A program made the position numbers and the translations under genes. A stretch of DNA of 64,000 nucleotides from the NCBI GenBank assembly GCA_003565775.1, contig PXAT01000081.1, forward strand, positions 51,733 to 115,732, given 5' to 3'. Positions 21,475-29,288 of this stretch are shown piece after piece. The stretch comes from Ectothiorhodospiraceae bacterium. GTDB lineage: Bacteria > Pseudomonadota > Gammaproteobacteria > Nitrococcales > Aquisalimonadaceae. Numbering within the stretch: the first letter of the stretch is position 1; each line of letters begins with the position of its first letter. Under the pieces are notes generated by a model. The model was given only the letters and a program-made list of their open reading frames with translations, did no database searches and was not told the DNA's origin.

Positions 21475-21662
21475 TGTGTGGACGAAGCGCGGGTAAGTCG
21501 GGGCGTATCCTGTTGCCGCAGGCACTTGCGTCAATTCGATGAACTTTTCACCGTTTTTGAAAAACACCTTTTAATCAGAGGTTTGTGTTTGTTCGACCAG
21601 TCGGCCCGGAGCGCACTCGCGGACTCGCGAGTAAATGGGCTGATCGTCGCCGAGGTCGGTCC

Positions 21663-21825
21663 GGGAAACGCTGCATGCTTCCTCGTGTCGGACCCGGATT
21701 GTCCCCGAATGTCGTGTTGCGCTGCTTTACCCCAGAATGACGGCTGGCTGGGCTGCGCAACGCGCCTGGCACCAAGGAAGATGTGGACACCAACGCAGGC
21801 GTGCGAATGCGTCAGCGTTTCCTTG
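21663..21825. repeat. Dispersed MITE-like repeat, copy D (short, inverted)
   Basis: Left end GGAAACGCTGCATGCTTCC, right end GCGAATGCGTCAGCGTTTCC. The interior (GTTGCGCTGCTTTACCCCAG, then CCAACGCAGGCG) is the reverse complement of modules in copy F. About 163 bp, shorter than E and F through internal deletion. It lies upstream of the small Cys-motif protein. Confidence 0.8.
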
Positions 21826-21902
21826 ACGATCTGCGTTAGACTTCCGCGACGGGCATTATGCGCCTGTCTGTCCTGCACCACCTCGAAGGCAATGATCACG
21901 CG

Positions 21903-22199
21903 ATGAGTCAGCAATCCGGTTACGAAGAGGCCAGCCGTCGTCTGGTGGAACTGGGCAATACCCTGGTGGATGAGGACACCGATGTGGACCTCCAGGAGGT
22001 GGCCGACGGGCTGCTGGCCGGGGCCATTCATTTCTGGCTGTATGCGCATCAGCCCTGTGACGACCCGCGCTGCGCCGATTGCGCCAGCCTGCGCACCGCC
22101 GAGTGGCGCCTGAAGGAACTGCTGAACCGCGGTGAGGGTATGGCGCGCGAGAGCGACTACTTCCATTCGCCGGATGACATGACGGCCGGCCGCGCATGA
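21903..22199 (+). CDS. Small conserved-looking protein with CDDPRCADC motif
   Basis: 98 residues from ATG 21903 (MSQQSGYEEAS); the ORF-track start 15 codons earlier has no better ribosome-binding site. Acidic and helical in appearance. The central AHQPCDDPRCADCASLRTAEWR has three cysteines spaced Cx4Cx2C, suggesting metal binding or a redox role. I do not recognise the family. It ends 10 bp before the class II aldolase, so the two are probably co-transcribed and may work together. Codon use looks like that of its neighbours, which supports a real gene. Confidence 0.65.
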   Translation: MSQQSGYEEASRRLVELGNTLVDEDTDVDLQEVADGLLAGAIHFWLYAHQPCDDPRCADCASLRTAEWRLKELLNRGEGMARESDYFHSPDDMTAGRA

Positions 22200-22209
22200 G
22201 GGTTGGCCC

Positions 22210-22836
22210 GTGACCGAGCGCGAAGGCGTCATCCAGTTCGAGCTGCTGTACCGATTCGGTTCAGGGCCGGATTCGGTGCGCCTGCATGATCTGGACGCCT
22301 GGCGCAGCATTCTGTTCCGGCTGCGGTTGATCGGTCGCGACCCGCCGCGGTACGGCGGGCTCGGTTTCGGTAATGTCAGTATGCGGACCGCCGGCGGGTT
22401 CGTCGTCTCCGGCAGCCAGACCGGCGACCGGCCCTCGCTCGGTGCCGACGGCTACTGCCGCGTAACCCGCTGCGAGCCGGAGGCCAATCGCATCTGCGCC
22501 ATCGGCCCGATCAAGCCCTCTTCCGAAGCCATGACTCACGGTGCCGTCTATCGCGCCAGCGCCTCGGCGCAATGCGTACTGCACGGACACAGCCCCGAGC
22601 TGTGGCATGCCGCATCGAAACTGGGGCTGGCGGTGACCGACCCGGCCGTGCCCTACGGTACGCCGGCAATGGCCCGCGAGGTCGCGCGCCTCTGTACCGG
22701 GCAACTCGACACCGATCGGGCCGTGTTCGTCATGGGCGGGCACGAGGACGGGGTTATCGCTTTCGGCCCCGATGTGGCATCCACCGGCGCCCTGCTGGTG
22801 GCCACTCTGGCGCAGGCGCTGGCGGCCGCTAATTGA
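22210..22836 (+). CDS. Class II aldolase/adducin family protein
   Basis: 208 residues. The fold signatures are a GNVSMR glycine turn (as in the GNxS motif), the KPSSEAMTHGAVYRA stretch with the catalytic-type Glu, the zinc-binding HGH in VLHGHSPELW, and YGTPAMAREV. Characterised relatives include sugar-phosphate aldolases and methylthioribulose-phosphate dehydratase. The N-terminus here (about 50 residues) is unusual, so the substrate cannot be named. GTG start. It is translated closely after the 98-aa protein, and oligopeptidase B follows 55 bp later. Confidence 0.8.
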   Translation: MTEREGVIQFELLYRFGSGPDSVRLHDLDAWRSILFRLRLIGRDPPRYGGLGFGNVSMRTAGGFVVSGSQTGDRPSLGADGYCRVTRCEPEANRICAIGPIKPSSEAMTHGAVYRASASAQCVLHGHSPELWHAASKLGLAVTDPAVPYGTPAMAREVARLCTGQLDTDRAVFVMGGHEDGVIAFGPDVASTGALLVATLAQALAAAN

Positions 22837-22891
22837 AACTGTCGTGCTCCGGCCATCCTCCGCCACGACGATTCCCGATCAGGAGCAATGC

Positions 22892-24994
22892 ATGTCCAAG
22901 CAGCAAGCGACAATGACCGATGAGCCCGCCGCGGCGGCGCAGCCGGAGACACGGAGCCGGCACGGCCACCACCGGGAAGACCCCTATGCCTGGCTGCGCG
23001 ATCCGCAGTGGCGCGAGGCGATGCGGGATCCGCAAAAGCTGGATGCAACCATCCGCGACTATCTGAACGCCGAGAACGCCTGGACCGAACAGGCCCTGGC
23101 GCCGGTGGCGAAGCTGCAGAAGGATCTGGTTGCCGAACTGCGCGGCCGCATCCGCGAGGACGACAGTTCGGTGCCGCAACGTGACGGGCCCTGGTTCTAC
23201 TACAGCCGGTTTCGTGATGGTGGCCAGCATGCCCTGATCTGCCGGCGGCAGGGCGAGGACGGCGACGAACAGATCCTGCTGGACGGCGATGCCGAGGCGG
23301 AAGGCCACGATTACTTCCAGTTGGGCGCGGTCGGCCATACCGTGGACCACCACTATCTCGCCTATGCCGTGGATTGTTCCGGCGCCGAGATCCATGAAAT
23401 CCGGGTTCGCGATCTGGAGACCGGGGAGGATCTGGCTGATCACATGACCGGGGTCCACGGCGATTTCGACTGGGCGGCGGACAGTCGCACGCTGTTCTAC
23501 ACGACGCTGGACGAGGAACACCGCCCGCGTGAAGTCCGTCGGCACGTCTTGGGCACCGACCCGGCCGATGATCCGCTGGTCTATCGTGAGCCCGACCCCG
23601 GATTCTTTCTCGGTGTTGGCCTGTGCGCCAGCGAGCGTTTCCTGCTGATCGAGAGTCACGACCACACCACATCCGAGACGCGGGTGATTCCGGCCGATCA
23701 GCCGGATGCCGAGCCACGTCTGCTGGCAGCCCGTCAGCGGGATGTGGAATACGAGGTCGAGGAGCATGACGGCCGCTGGCTGATCCGCACCAACCTCGAC
23801 GGCGCCGAGGACTACTGCATCATGCAGACGCCGCTGGGTGCCTCGGGTCATGCCCAGTGGCGCACGCTGGTGCCACACCGGCCCGGCTGCCTGCTGCGCG
23901 GCATGCTGGTGTACCGGGACTGGCTGGTGCGGCTGGAACTGGAAGACGGGCAGCCGCGGATCGTGATCCGCAGGTTCAGCGACGGTCAGGAACACAGCAT
24001 CGGATTCGACGAGCCCTGTTTCAGTCTCGGTGTCATTCCCGGCCTGGAATACGCCACCGACACCCTGCGTTTCACCTACAGTTCATTGACCACGCCGGGC
24101 CAGGTATTCGACTACGACATGGCCAGTCGCACCCGGGTCCTGCGCAAGCAGCAGGAAGTCCCGAGCGGACATGATCCGTCGCAATATGTGGCCAGACGCC
24201 TGCATGCGCTGGCACCGGATGGCGAGGACATCCCGATCTCGCTGTTCTATCGGGCGGACATGCCGCCGAGCGCCGAGACTCCCCTCCTGCTCTATGGCTA
24301 CGGCGCCTACGGCATCAGCAGTATGCCGTCCTTCTCTCCGCATCGCCTGAGTCTGGTGGACCGGGGCTTCGTGTTCGCCATCGCCCATGTTCGCGGCGGT
24401 CTGGAGCGCGGCTACCGCTGGTATCGTCAGGGCCGTCTGACGGACAAGCCGAATACCTTTGGCGATTTCATCGCCTGCGCCGAGCACCTGATTCAGACCG
24501 GCTACACCGGCAAGGGCCGCATCAGCATGCATGGCGGCAGTGCCGGCGGCATGCTGGTGGGGGCGGTGCTGAATCAGCGCCCGGACCTGTTCCGCGCGGC
24601 CGTGGCCGATGTGCCGTTCGTCGACGTCCTGAATACGATGCTCGACCCGGAGTTGCCGCTGACACCGCCGGAATGGCCGGAGTGGGGCAATCCGCTGGAG
24701 GATGAGCATGCGTACCAGACGATCCTGTCCTACTCGCCGTATGACAACGTGGTGGCGCAGGACTACCCGCATCTGCTGGTCACCGCAGGCGTGTCCGATC
24801 CGCGGGTGACCTACTGGGAACCGGCGAAATGGGTGGCACGCCTCCGCGCGCTCCGCACCAACGACAATCTCCTGCTGCTGCAGACCAACATGAGCGCCGG
24901 CCACGGCGGTGCCAGCGGACGCTTCGATTATCTGGAAGAGGTCGCCAGGCGTTTTGCGTTTTTGTTGTGGGTAAACGGGAAGGGCGGGGATTAG
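22892..24994 (+). CDS. ptrB: Oligopeptidase B (S9A serine peptidase)
   Basis: 700 residues from ATG 22892 (CAGGAGC about 7 bp upstream); the ORF-track N-terminus is an out-of-gene extension. Cleaves after basic residues in short peptides, in the cytoplasm. The N-terminal beta-propeller (about 75-400) includes REDPYAWLRD near the start. The C-terminal alpha/beta-hydrolase has the nucleophile Ser in HGGSAGGM, the Asp in GVSDPRVTYWEPAKW, and the His in SAGHGGASGRF. PLLLYGYGAYG and HVRGGLERG are further S9A signatures. It ends with a Rho-independent terminator that overlaps its stop codon, closing the transcript. Confidence 0.95.
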   Translation: MSKQQATMTDEPAAAAQPETRSRHGHHREDPYAWLRDPQWREAMRDPQKLDATIRDYLNAENAWTEQALAPVAKLQKDLVAELRGRIREDDSSVPQRDGPWFYYSRFRDGGQHALICRRQGEDGDEQILLDGDAEAEGHDYFQLGAVGHTVDHHYLAYAVDCSGAEIHEIRVRDLETGEDLADHMTGVHGDFDWAADSRTLFYTTLDEEHRPREVRRHVLGTDPADDPLVYREPDPGFFLGVGLCASERFLLIESHDHTTSETRVIPADQPDAEPRLLAARQRDVEYEVEEHDGRWLIRTNLDGAEDYCIMQTPLGASGHAQWRTLVPHRPGCLLRGMLVYRDWLVRLELEDGQPRIVIRRFSDGQEHSIGFDEPCFSLGVIPGLEYATDTLRFTYSSLTTPGQVFDYDMASRTRVLRKQQEVPSGHDPSQYVARRLHALAPDGEDIPISLFYRADMPPSAETPLLLYGYGAYGISSMPSFSPHRLSLVDRGFVFAIAHVRGGLERGYRWYRQGRLTDKPNTFGDFIACAEHLIQTGYTGKGRISMHGGSAGGMLVGAVLNQRPDLFRAAVADVPFVDVLNTMLDPELPLTPPEWPEWGNPLEDEHAYQTILSYSPYDNVVAQDYPHLLVTAGVSDPRVTYWEPAKWVARLRALRTNDNLLLLQTNMSAGHGGASGRFDYLEEVARRFAFLLWVNGKGGD

Positions 24995-25015
24995 GCGGCG
25001 GAGCCGCCCCGTTTT
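24994..25015 (+). terminator. Rho-independent terminator after oligopeptidase B
   Basis: Stem GGCGGC / GCCGCC with a GGA loop (24994-25008), followed by CCGTTTT. The stem starts at the last base of the TAG stop. A longer, weaker pairing with upstream CGGGGA extends it. Confidence 0.8.
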
Positions 25016-25236
25016 AACTGAGGGCACCGCGACGCCGGATCCCGGGTTACGGCCAGCCATCATGTTGCCAGACCCTATCGGTGTTTCCCTAGATTCGAAG
25101 TCGCCGGCACAGCCACCTTGGCGCGGTAATTAACCCGAAGACCTTTTAAGCTGGTCGGAAAAAGCAAGGGCCCGACATGTCTCCCGGGGGGAAGTCCGTC
25201 GGGTTGTTGAGTCGCCACCACATGCGTCGAGGCACC

Positions 25237-26745
25237 ATGAGCAATCTGGAAGCAGCAATCAATGTCTCTGACTGCTACGCGCGGGAACGTTTTCCGTCCC
25301 TGTTCGGGTACAACCTGCTGCTGAGCTTGGTTCTCGTGTTGGCACTCACCGCGTGCACATCAAGAAACGTCGGTCCGATCAATGAGCCCGCTCCGGACGC
25401 TACCCAGGAGACGGCGCGTTTTATCAATGATTACGGGGACGACGGTTCCCTGATCGTCGGCGTTGCCTTTTCCGGTGGTGGAACGCGAGCGGCGGCATTC
25501 GCGTACGGGATCATGTCGGAACTGGATACGATCGGTATCGACGATTTCCCGCGGAAAAGGGCCGTATCAGACAGCATTAGAATGGTGTCGGGCACATCAG
25601 GCGGCGCGGTGGCGGCGGCATATTTTGCTTTTCGTGGCCCGGATGGGTTCCATGATTTTCGAGAACGTTTTCTACTGCAGGATATCGAACAGAGCCTGTA
25701 TACCTCATTGGCTTCCCCCGCAAACATCTTGCGAGCCCTGGGTGGAGGCATGAATGATCGCGATGGTTTCGCCAAGTGGCTCGATGACGAATTGTTTCAC
25801 GGTGCAACCTTCTCCGCGTTCGACTCCGACCTCGCCCCGCTTATCTGGCTGAATGCCACTGATATCTCCCATGGGGTACCTTTCCTGTTTACCCACGAGA
25901 CGTTTGCTGCATTATGCAGTGATCTCAATGAGGTCCGGATTGCTGATGCTGTTGCGGCGTCAGCTGCGCTGCCCGTAGCCTTCTCGCCGATCGACGTCAG
26001 ATCATATGGACCGAACTGCGACTATCAGACACCCAGTTGGAAGGCGCGCGCGTTGACGGATCCGCATGCGCCGTTGCGCTTGAACGCTTACGCTCGAGCC
26101 CTGGAGTCTTACCGGGCCGACAATAGCCTCACTCTGATTCGTCTCCTGGATGGGGGCATTACCGACAACATCGGCATAACCGGTCTCGCGTTGGCACGGG
26201 CAAGTGCAGAGACGCCATATGGCCCGCTGACTGAAGAGCAGGCGGTAAACCTGGAGAGGTTACTCTTCATTGTGGCGGATGCAGGCAAGGCACCGAAACC
26301 CGCCTGGGCCACGAGCGACCGGAGTCCCAACCTGATGGAGATCGGGCCTTCCCTGGCAAACGCCACCATCACCGCCTCGGTCAGGAAGGGTTTCGACGCC
26401 CTCGGCCTGGCTGTCAGAGACTGGCAACAGGAAATCATCAGATTCCGCTGCGGTCTGGCTGAGGAGCAGGTGCGCGAGCATCGCGGTTCGCTCAATGGCT
26501 GGAACTGTTCGGATGTCCAGATCACTGTCGAACTGCTCTCTTTTCGCGATATCGAGCCATCGATGCAGAATCGGCTGAATCAGATACCGACACGGCTGGC
26601 ACTGACGGAGGAGCAGGTTGACCTGGTGATCAACGCCGGTCGTGAAGCGGTCCGAAAAAACGTGGCCATCCAGACTGCCATCGACGGCATTCGCCAAATG
26701 CCTGATCTGAACGGCGAGAATTCCGATGACGACGGAGCGTTTTAG
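25237..26745 (+). CDS. Patatin-like phospholipase, predicted lipoprotein
   Basis: 502 residues from ATG 25237; an earlier ATG at 25177 would add 20 residues. A hydrophobic segment ends in the lipobox LTAC (NLLLSLVLVLALTAC), so it is probably an envelope lipoprotein with an unusually long n-region. The patatin catalytic dyad is visible: oxyanion loop FSGGGTRAAAFAYG, nucleophile Ser in GTSGGAVAAA, and Asp in LLDGGITDN. The family hydrolyses acyl esters of phospholipids or other lipids. Convergent with the YbaY-MliC lipoprotein. Regions around it are somewhat more AT-rich than the flanking core genes. Substrate unknown. Confidence 0.87.
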   Translation: MSNLEAAINVSDCYARERFPSLFGYNLLLSLVLVLALTACTSRNVGPINEPAPDATQETARFINDYGDDGSLIVGVAFSGGGTRAAAFAYGIMSELDTIGIDDFPRKRAVSDSIRMVSGTSGGAVAAAYFAFRGPDGFHDFRERFLLQDIEQSLYTSLASPANILRALGGGMNDRDGFAKWLDDELFHGATFSAFDSDLAPLIWLNATDISHGVPFLFTHETFAALCSDLNEVRIADAVAASAALPVAFSPIDVRSYGPNCDYQTPSWKARALTDPHAPLRLNAYARALESYRADNSLTLIRLLDGGITDNIGITGLALARASAETPYGPLTEEQAVNLERLLFIVADAGKAPKPAWATSDRSPNLMEIGPSLANATITASVRKGFDALGLAVRDWQQEIIRFRCGLAEEQVREHRGSLNGWNCSDVQITVELLSFRDIEPSMQNRLNQIPTRLALTEEQVDLVINAGREAVRKNVAIQTAIDGIRQMPDLNGENSDDDGAF

Positions 26746-26805
26746 TCGGAAAAGCTGTCGATCGATCCGTTCCGTTTGACCGGGACACCCAGTAAGGTGG
26801 CGGGC

Positions 26806-27780
26806 TCAGCGTAGAAAACGTCCGCAGGCCTGAACTGTCTGCCCGTTGATCTCCAGGCTGACCATAACTGGGGATGTCCACCCCACAATGGCGTCCTGAC
26901 AAGGCACCTGATCGAGCCTGACCACGACTTCCTTGTCCGCGGATGCGGCGCGATAGCCCGCCTGGTCAGCCAACACCTCGACATCCTCGAAAACCTGATG
27001 ATCGGCGCCATGGTCGCGGATCAGGAACATCCGCCCCTCGTCTTCAAAGACTTCCATGTGCCAGCCGGGCTCGTTCCCCACAGCCCTGAAGTCGACACCC
27101 TTCAGCATCGCCTGGGTCCAGGGAGACACGCTGTCCCGCGGCGAACACTCGACGCTGCCATTGTCAGCCGTGGTCAGGCGTGCCTGATCGGAACCTCGGG
27201 TCCAGAATTCGATGTCACCGTCGCCGAATCGGGCTCCGGATGCGGCGGGCACCTCAGGCAGTTCGACTCTGGCCCAGGGCAAGGACAGGGATACCTGGCC
27301 GTCCGTCTCGAAGTTTGCGTCCACGGCAACGTCACCGCACTGGAAAGAGTTCCATTCCGCGGCCCGTGATCCGGAGTCCGTGTCCTGCGCGCTGGAATCG
27401 ATGCCGATCAGTCTGACCCTGGATACGTTGGTCTGCTCCAGGGAAATCGGCACCGTAGCCGCAAACCGCGGAGTGCCGTCAGGCAAATACAGAATCAACT
27501 GCAACAGATAGTGATCATCGGGGCTCATCACGTCCTGATCGATGCCAAGGCCGAAGGCATACGGGGGCGCACCCACGTCTTCCGCTCGCTCGAAAGCCAG
27601 GCGGTCGCCGCCAGGCTCAGCGACCAGCTCGATCTCGAGGACCGAGTCAGGTGGCATCATGATCCGCTCCATGTAATAGGCCTCACCCGTGATCTCGACT
27701 TCCGTCGCCGGATCCTGAGTTGGCTGGCCGGCGCAGGCCACCAGAAACGCGACTGTTAGCAACACACAAGGCTTTTTCAT
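26806..27780 (-). CDS. Three-domain lipoprotein: YbaY + MliC lysozyme inhibitor + COG3650-like
   Basis: 324 residues from ATG 27780 (MKKPCVLL), with GGAG about 8 bp upstream and lipobox LVAC. Domain 1 (about 30-125, ITGEAYYMERIMMPPDSVLE) matches the YbaY family. Domain 2 (about 140-215) matches membrane-bound C-type lysozyme inhibitors: paired cysteines (FQCG, VEC) and the loop ASGARFGDGDIEFWTRG corresponding to the SASGARY loop that enters the lysozyme active site. Domain 3 (about 230-324, VGNEPGWHMEV, then PCQDAIVGW and CGRFLR) resembles COG3650 lipoprotein modules. Expected at the periplasmic face of an envelope membrane, where it would protect peptidoglycan from lysozyme. Confidence 0.75.
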   Translation of the reverse strand: MKKPCVLLTVAFLVACAGQPTQDPATEVEITGEAYYMERIMMPPDSVLEIELVAEPGGDRLAFERAEDVGAPPYAFGLGIDQDVMSPDDHYLLQLILYLPDGTPRFAATVPISLEQTNVSRVRLIGIDSSAQDTDSGSRAAEWNSFQCGDVAVDANFETDGQVSLSLPWARVELPEVPAASGARFGDGDIEFWTRGSDQARLTTADNGSVECSPRDSVSPWTQAMLKGVDFRAVGNEPGWHMEVFEDEGRMFLIRDHGADHQVFEDVEVLADQAGYRAASADKEVVVRLDQVPCQDAIVGWTSPVMVSLEINGQTVQACGRFLR

Positions 27781-27947
27781 TTCATGCACTCCAATGCCCG
27801 TCAAACGCGCGGTGTCGGTATTCTGAGTAATCGCTTCGGGTCAGGATCTCGATAATTTGCTGCATGGATTCCGGGACGAAATTCTAAACCGGGTAGCATA
27901 GCGTTCGGCGCCGGAGAGTTATCTAATGCCTGCGAGCGGTTCCTTGA

Positions 27948-28180
27948 GGAAACACTGATTTATTCTCACGCCTGCGTTGGAGTCCGCATTTTTTCCGAGG
28001 CAAGGCGCGCTGCGCAGCAGTCGGGAAAAATGCGGCCCAACCCGGCGGGCCCGGCCGGTTTCGGCCCCTGGCGGTGTTGCGCCACCGGCCCGGTAGCGAC
28101 GGCTACCGAACCGGCACCGCGCCTTGCCAGATGACCAGAACCGGATTCGGGCGCAGACGCGGGAATAAGTCAGCGTTTCC
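27948..28180. repeat. Dispersed MITE-like repeat, copy E (best full-length copy)
   Basis: 233 bp bounded by GGAAACACTGATTTATTC and GAATAAGTCAGCGTTTCC, imperfect terminal inverted repeats. Inside is a second inverted pair, CAAGGCGCG (28001-28009) against CGCGCCTTG (28118-28126), and a central hairpin CCGGTAGC / GCTACCG. The whole element can fold as a nested cruciform or RNA hairpin. Non-coding. It fills about half of the 503-bp gap between the divergent lipoprotein and first acylase genes. Confidence 0.85.
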
Positions 28181-28206
28181 TTAACGCTCCGTTCCTCGAC
28201 AGCCGA

Positions 28207-28248
28207 TTTTTTAGCATGCGATTCTATTCCAATGCATGCTTTTTTAGC
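28207..28248. promoter_or_regulatory. AT-rich repeated upstream region of the first acylase gene
   Basis: TTTTTTAGC occurs at 28207-28215 and 28240-28248 (33-bp period), and GCATGC lies just inside each (28214-28219, 28234-28239). The stretch is much more AT-rich than the surrounding sequence and lies 36 bp before the start codon, so it is a likely promoter or binding region. No consensus sigma70 boxes are clear. Confidence 0.35.
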
Positions 28249-28283
28249 GTCGGAATTTGTCATGAAACGAATATAGGATCGTT

Positions 28284-29288
28284 ATGTGCACGCGAGTGGT
28301 TTGGCCGGACGCCAACGGGTCGGTGATTGTCGGCCGCAACATGGACTTTCACAAAGACCTGATGACGAACCTGTGGACGCAGCCGCGAGGTATCGCACGC
28401 GACGACGGGGTGCAGGGAAAGCTGACATGGAAGTCGAAGTACGGGAGCGTTATTGCGACTGCCTTTGACATGATCTCGGTTGATGGCCTGAATGAGGCCG
28501 GTCTGGCCGGTCACGTGCTGTGGCTGGCGGAGTCGGACTACGGCGCATCGGACGACAGCCGCGCTCAGTTGAGCCAGGCCATCTGGATGCAGTACTTCCT
28601 CGACAATTACGCCACCGTGGCAGAAGCCGTCGAATGGATCGAGAAGTCCAACGTTCAAGTGGTCCAGATGATGGACCCTACAGGTGGGTCACCGCCGACG
28701 ATCCACCTCGCTCTCGATGATGCCACGGGCGATTCGTGCATCATCGAGTACAGCGAAGGGGTGCCCAAGGTCTACCACAGTCGCGAGTACCTCGTGATGA
28801 CGAATTCACCGACGTATGACCAGCAACTCGAGTTGGTCAAGACCATCAGCGGACTTGGTGGTGACCGGCCCATTCCCGGGTCGACGCTTGCAAGCGATCG
28901 GTTTGCCCGTGCCGCGTACTATGTGAGCCGCCTGGATCAGCCCCAGACGCCGTTGCAGGCCATCGCGGCCATGTTCAGCGTCATCCGCAACGCCGCACAG
29001 CCGTTCCGTATCCCTGACCCCGGCAAGCCCGATGCGTCCCAGACGCTTTGGCAGACGGTCATCGACCTGACCACGAGGCGCTATGTCTTCGAGTCGACCA
29101 CCCGCCCCAACATTGTCTGGGTTGACCTGAGCGACCTCGACCTTGCCGAGGGGGCGCCCCAGCTAAAGCTCGACCTCGTGAATGAACTGACTGTCGATCA
29201 CGGAATCGCCGGCGAAGTCAGCGACAAGTTTGCCGACAGGGGCACGCTCGACTTCCTCACAATTCGGCCGGAACATCGCGGTTCGTGA
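28284..29288 (+). CDS. Choloylglycine hydrolase/penicillin V acylase-family Ntn amide hydrolase, cytoplasmic type
   Basis: 334 residues starting MCTRVVWPDANG: Cys2 would become the N-terminal nucleophile once Met is removed, with no signal peptide. Other family residues are present: Arg and Asp in VGRNMDFHKD, Asn in MTNSPTYDQQLE, and Arg in SDRFARA. The family cleaves linear amide C-N bonds (bile salts, penicillin V, N-acyl-homoserine lactones). GGATCG lies about 7 bp before the ATG. The 3' end overlaps the convergent mdtP-like gene by 32 bp. It is the most divergent of four paralogues in the window and the only one predicted to stay in the cytoplasm. Confidence 0.9.
   Translation: MCTRVVWPDANGSVIVGRNMDFHKDLMTNLWTQPRGIARDDGVQGKLTWKSKYGSVIATAFDMISVDGLNEAGLAGHVLWLAESDYGASDDSRAQLSQAIWMQYFLDNYATVAEAVEWIEKSNVQVVQMMDPTGGSPPTIHLALDDATGDSCIIEYSEGVPKVYHSREYLVMTNSPTYDQQLELVKTISGLGGDRPIPGSTLASDRFARAAYYVSRLDQPQTPLQAIAAMFSVIRNAAQPFRIPDPGKPDASQTLWQTVIDLTTRRYVFESTTRPNIVWVDLSDLDLAEGAPQLKLDLVNELTVDHGIAGEVSDKFADRGTLDFLTIRPEHRGS

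Larger units (their letters stand above)
21348..21902. other. Intergenic gap, 555 bp, with DnaA-box pair and repeat copy D
   Basis: No credible gene; the 185-aa ORF at 21349 lacks family features and runs through the repeat. It holds the divergent promoters of the sugar dehydrogenase (leftward) and of the small Cys-motif protein (rightward), an inverted DnaA-box pair, an AT-rich palindrome GTTTTTGAAAAAC near 21553, and repeat copy D. Confidence 0.6.

Noticed and set aside
21349-21906. 185-residue ORF in the intergenic gap
   Set aside because: Runs through the DnaA-box pair and repeat copy D, lacks a ribosome-binding site and any motif.
25060-25095. Possible further end of the dispersed repeat (GGTGTTTCCCTAG)
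   Set aside because: Only about ten bases match, with no internal module or second end, so it may be chance.
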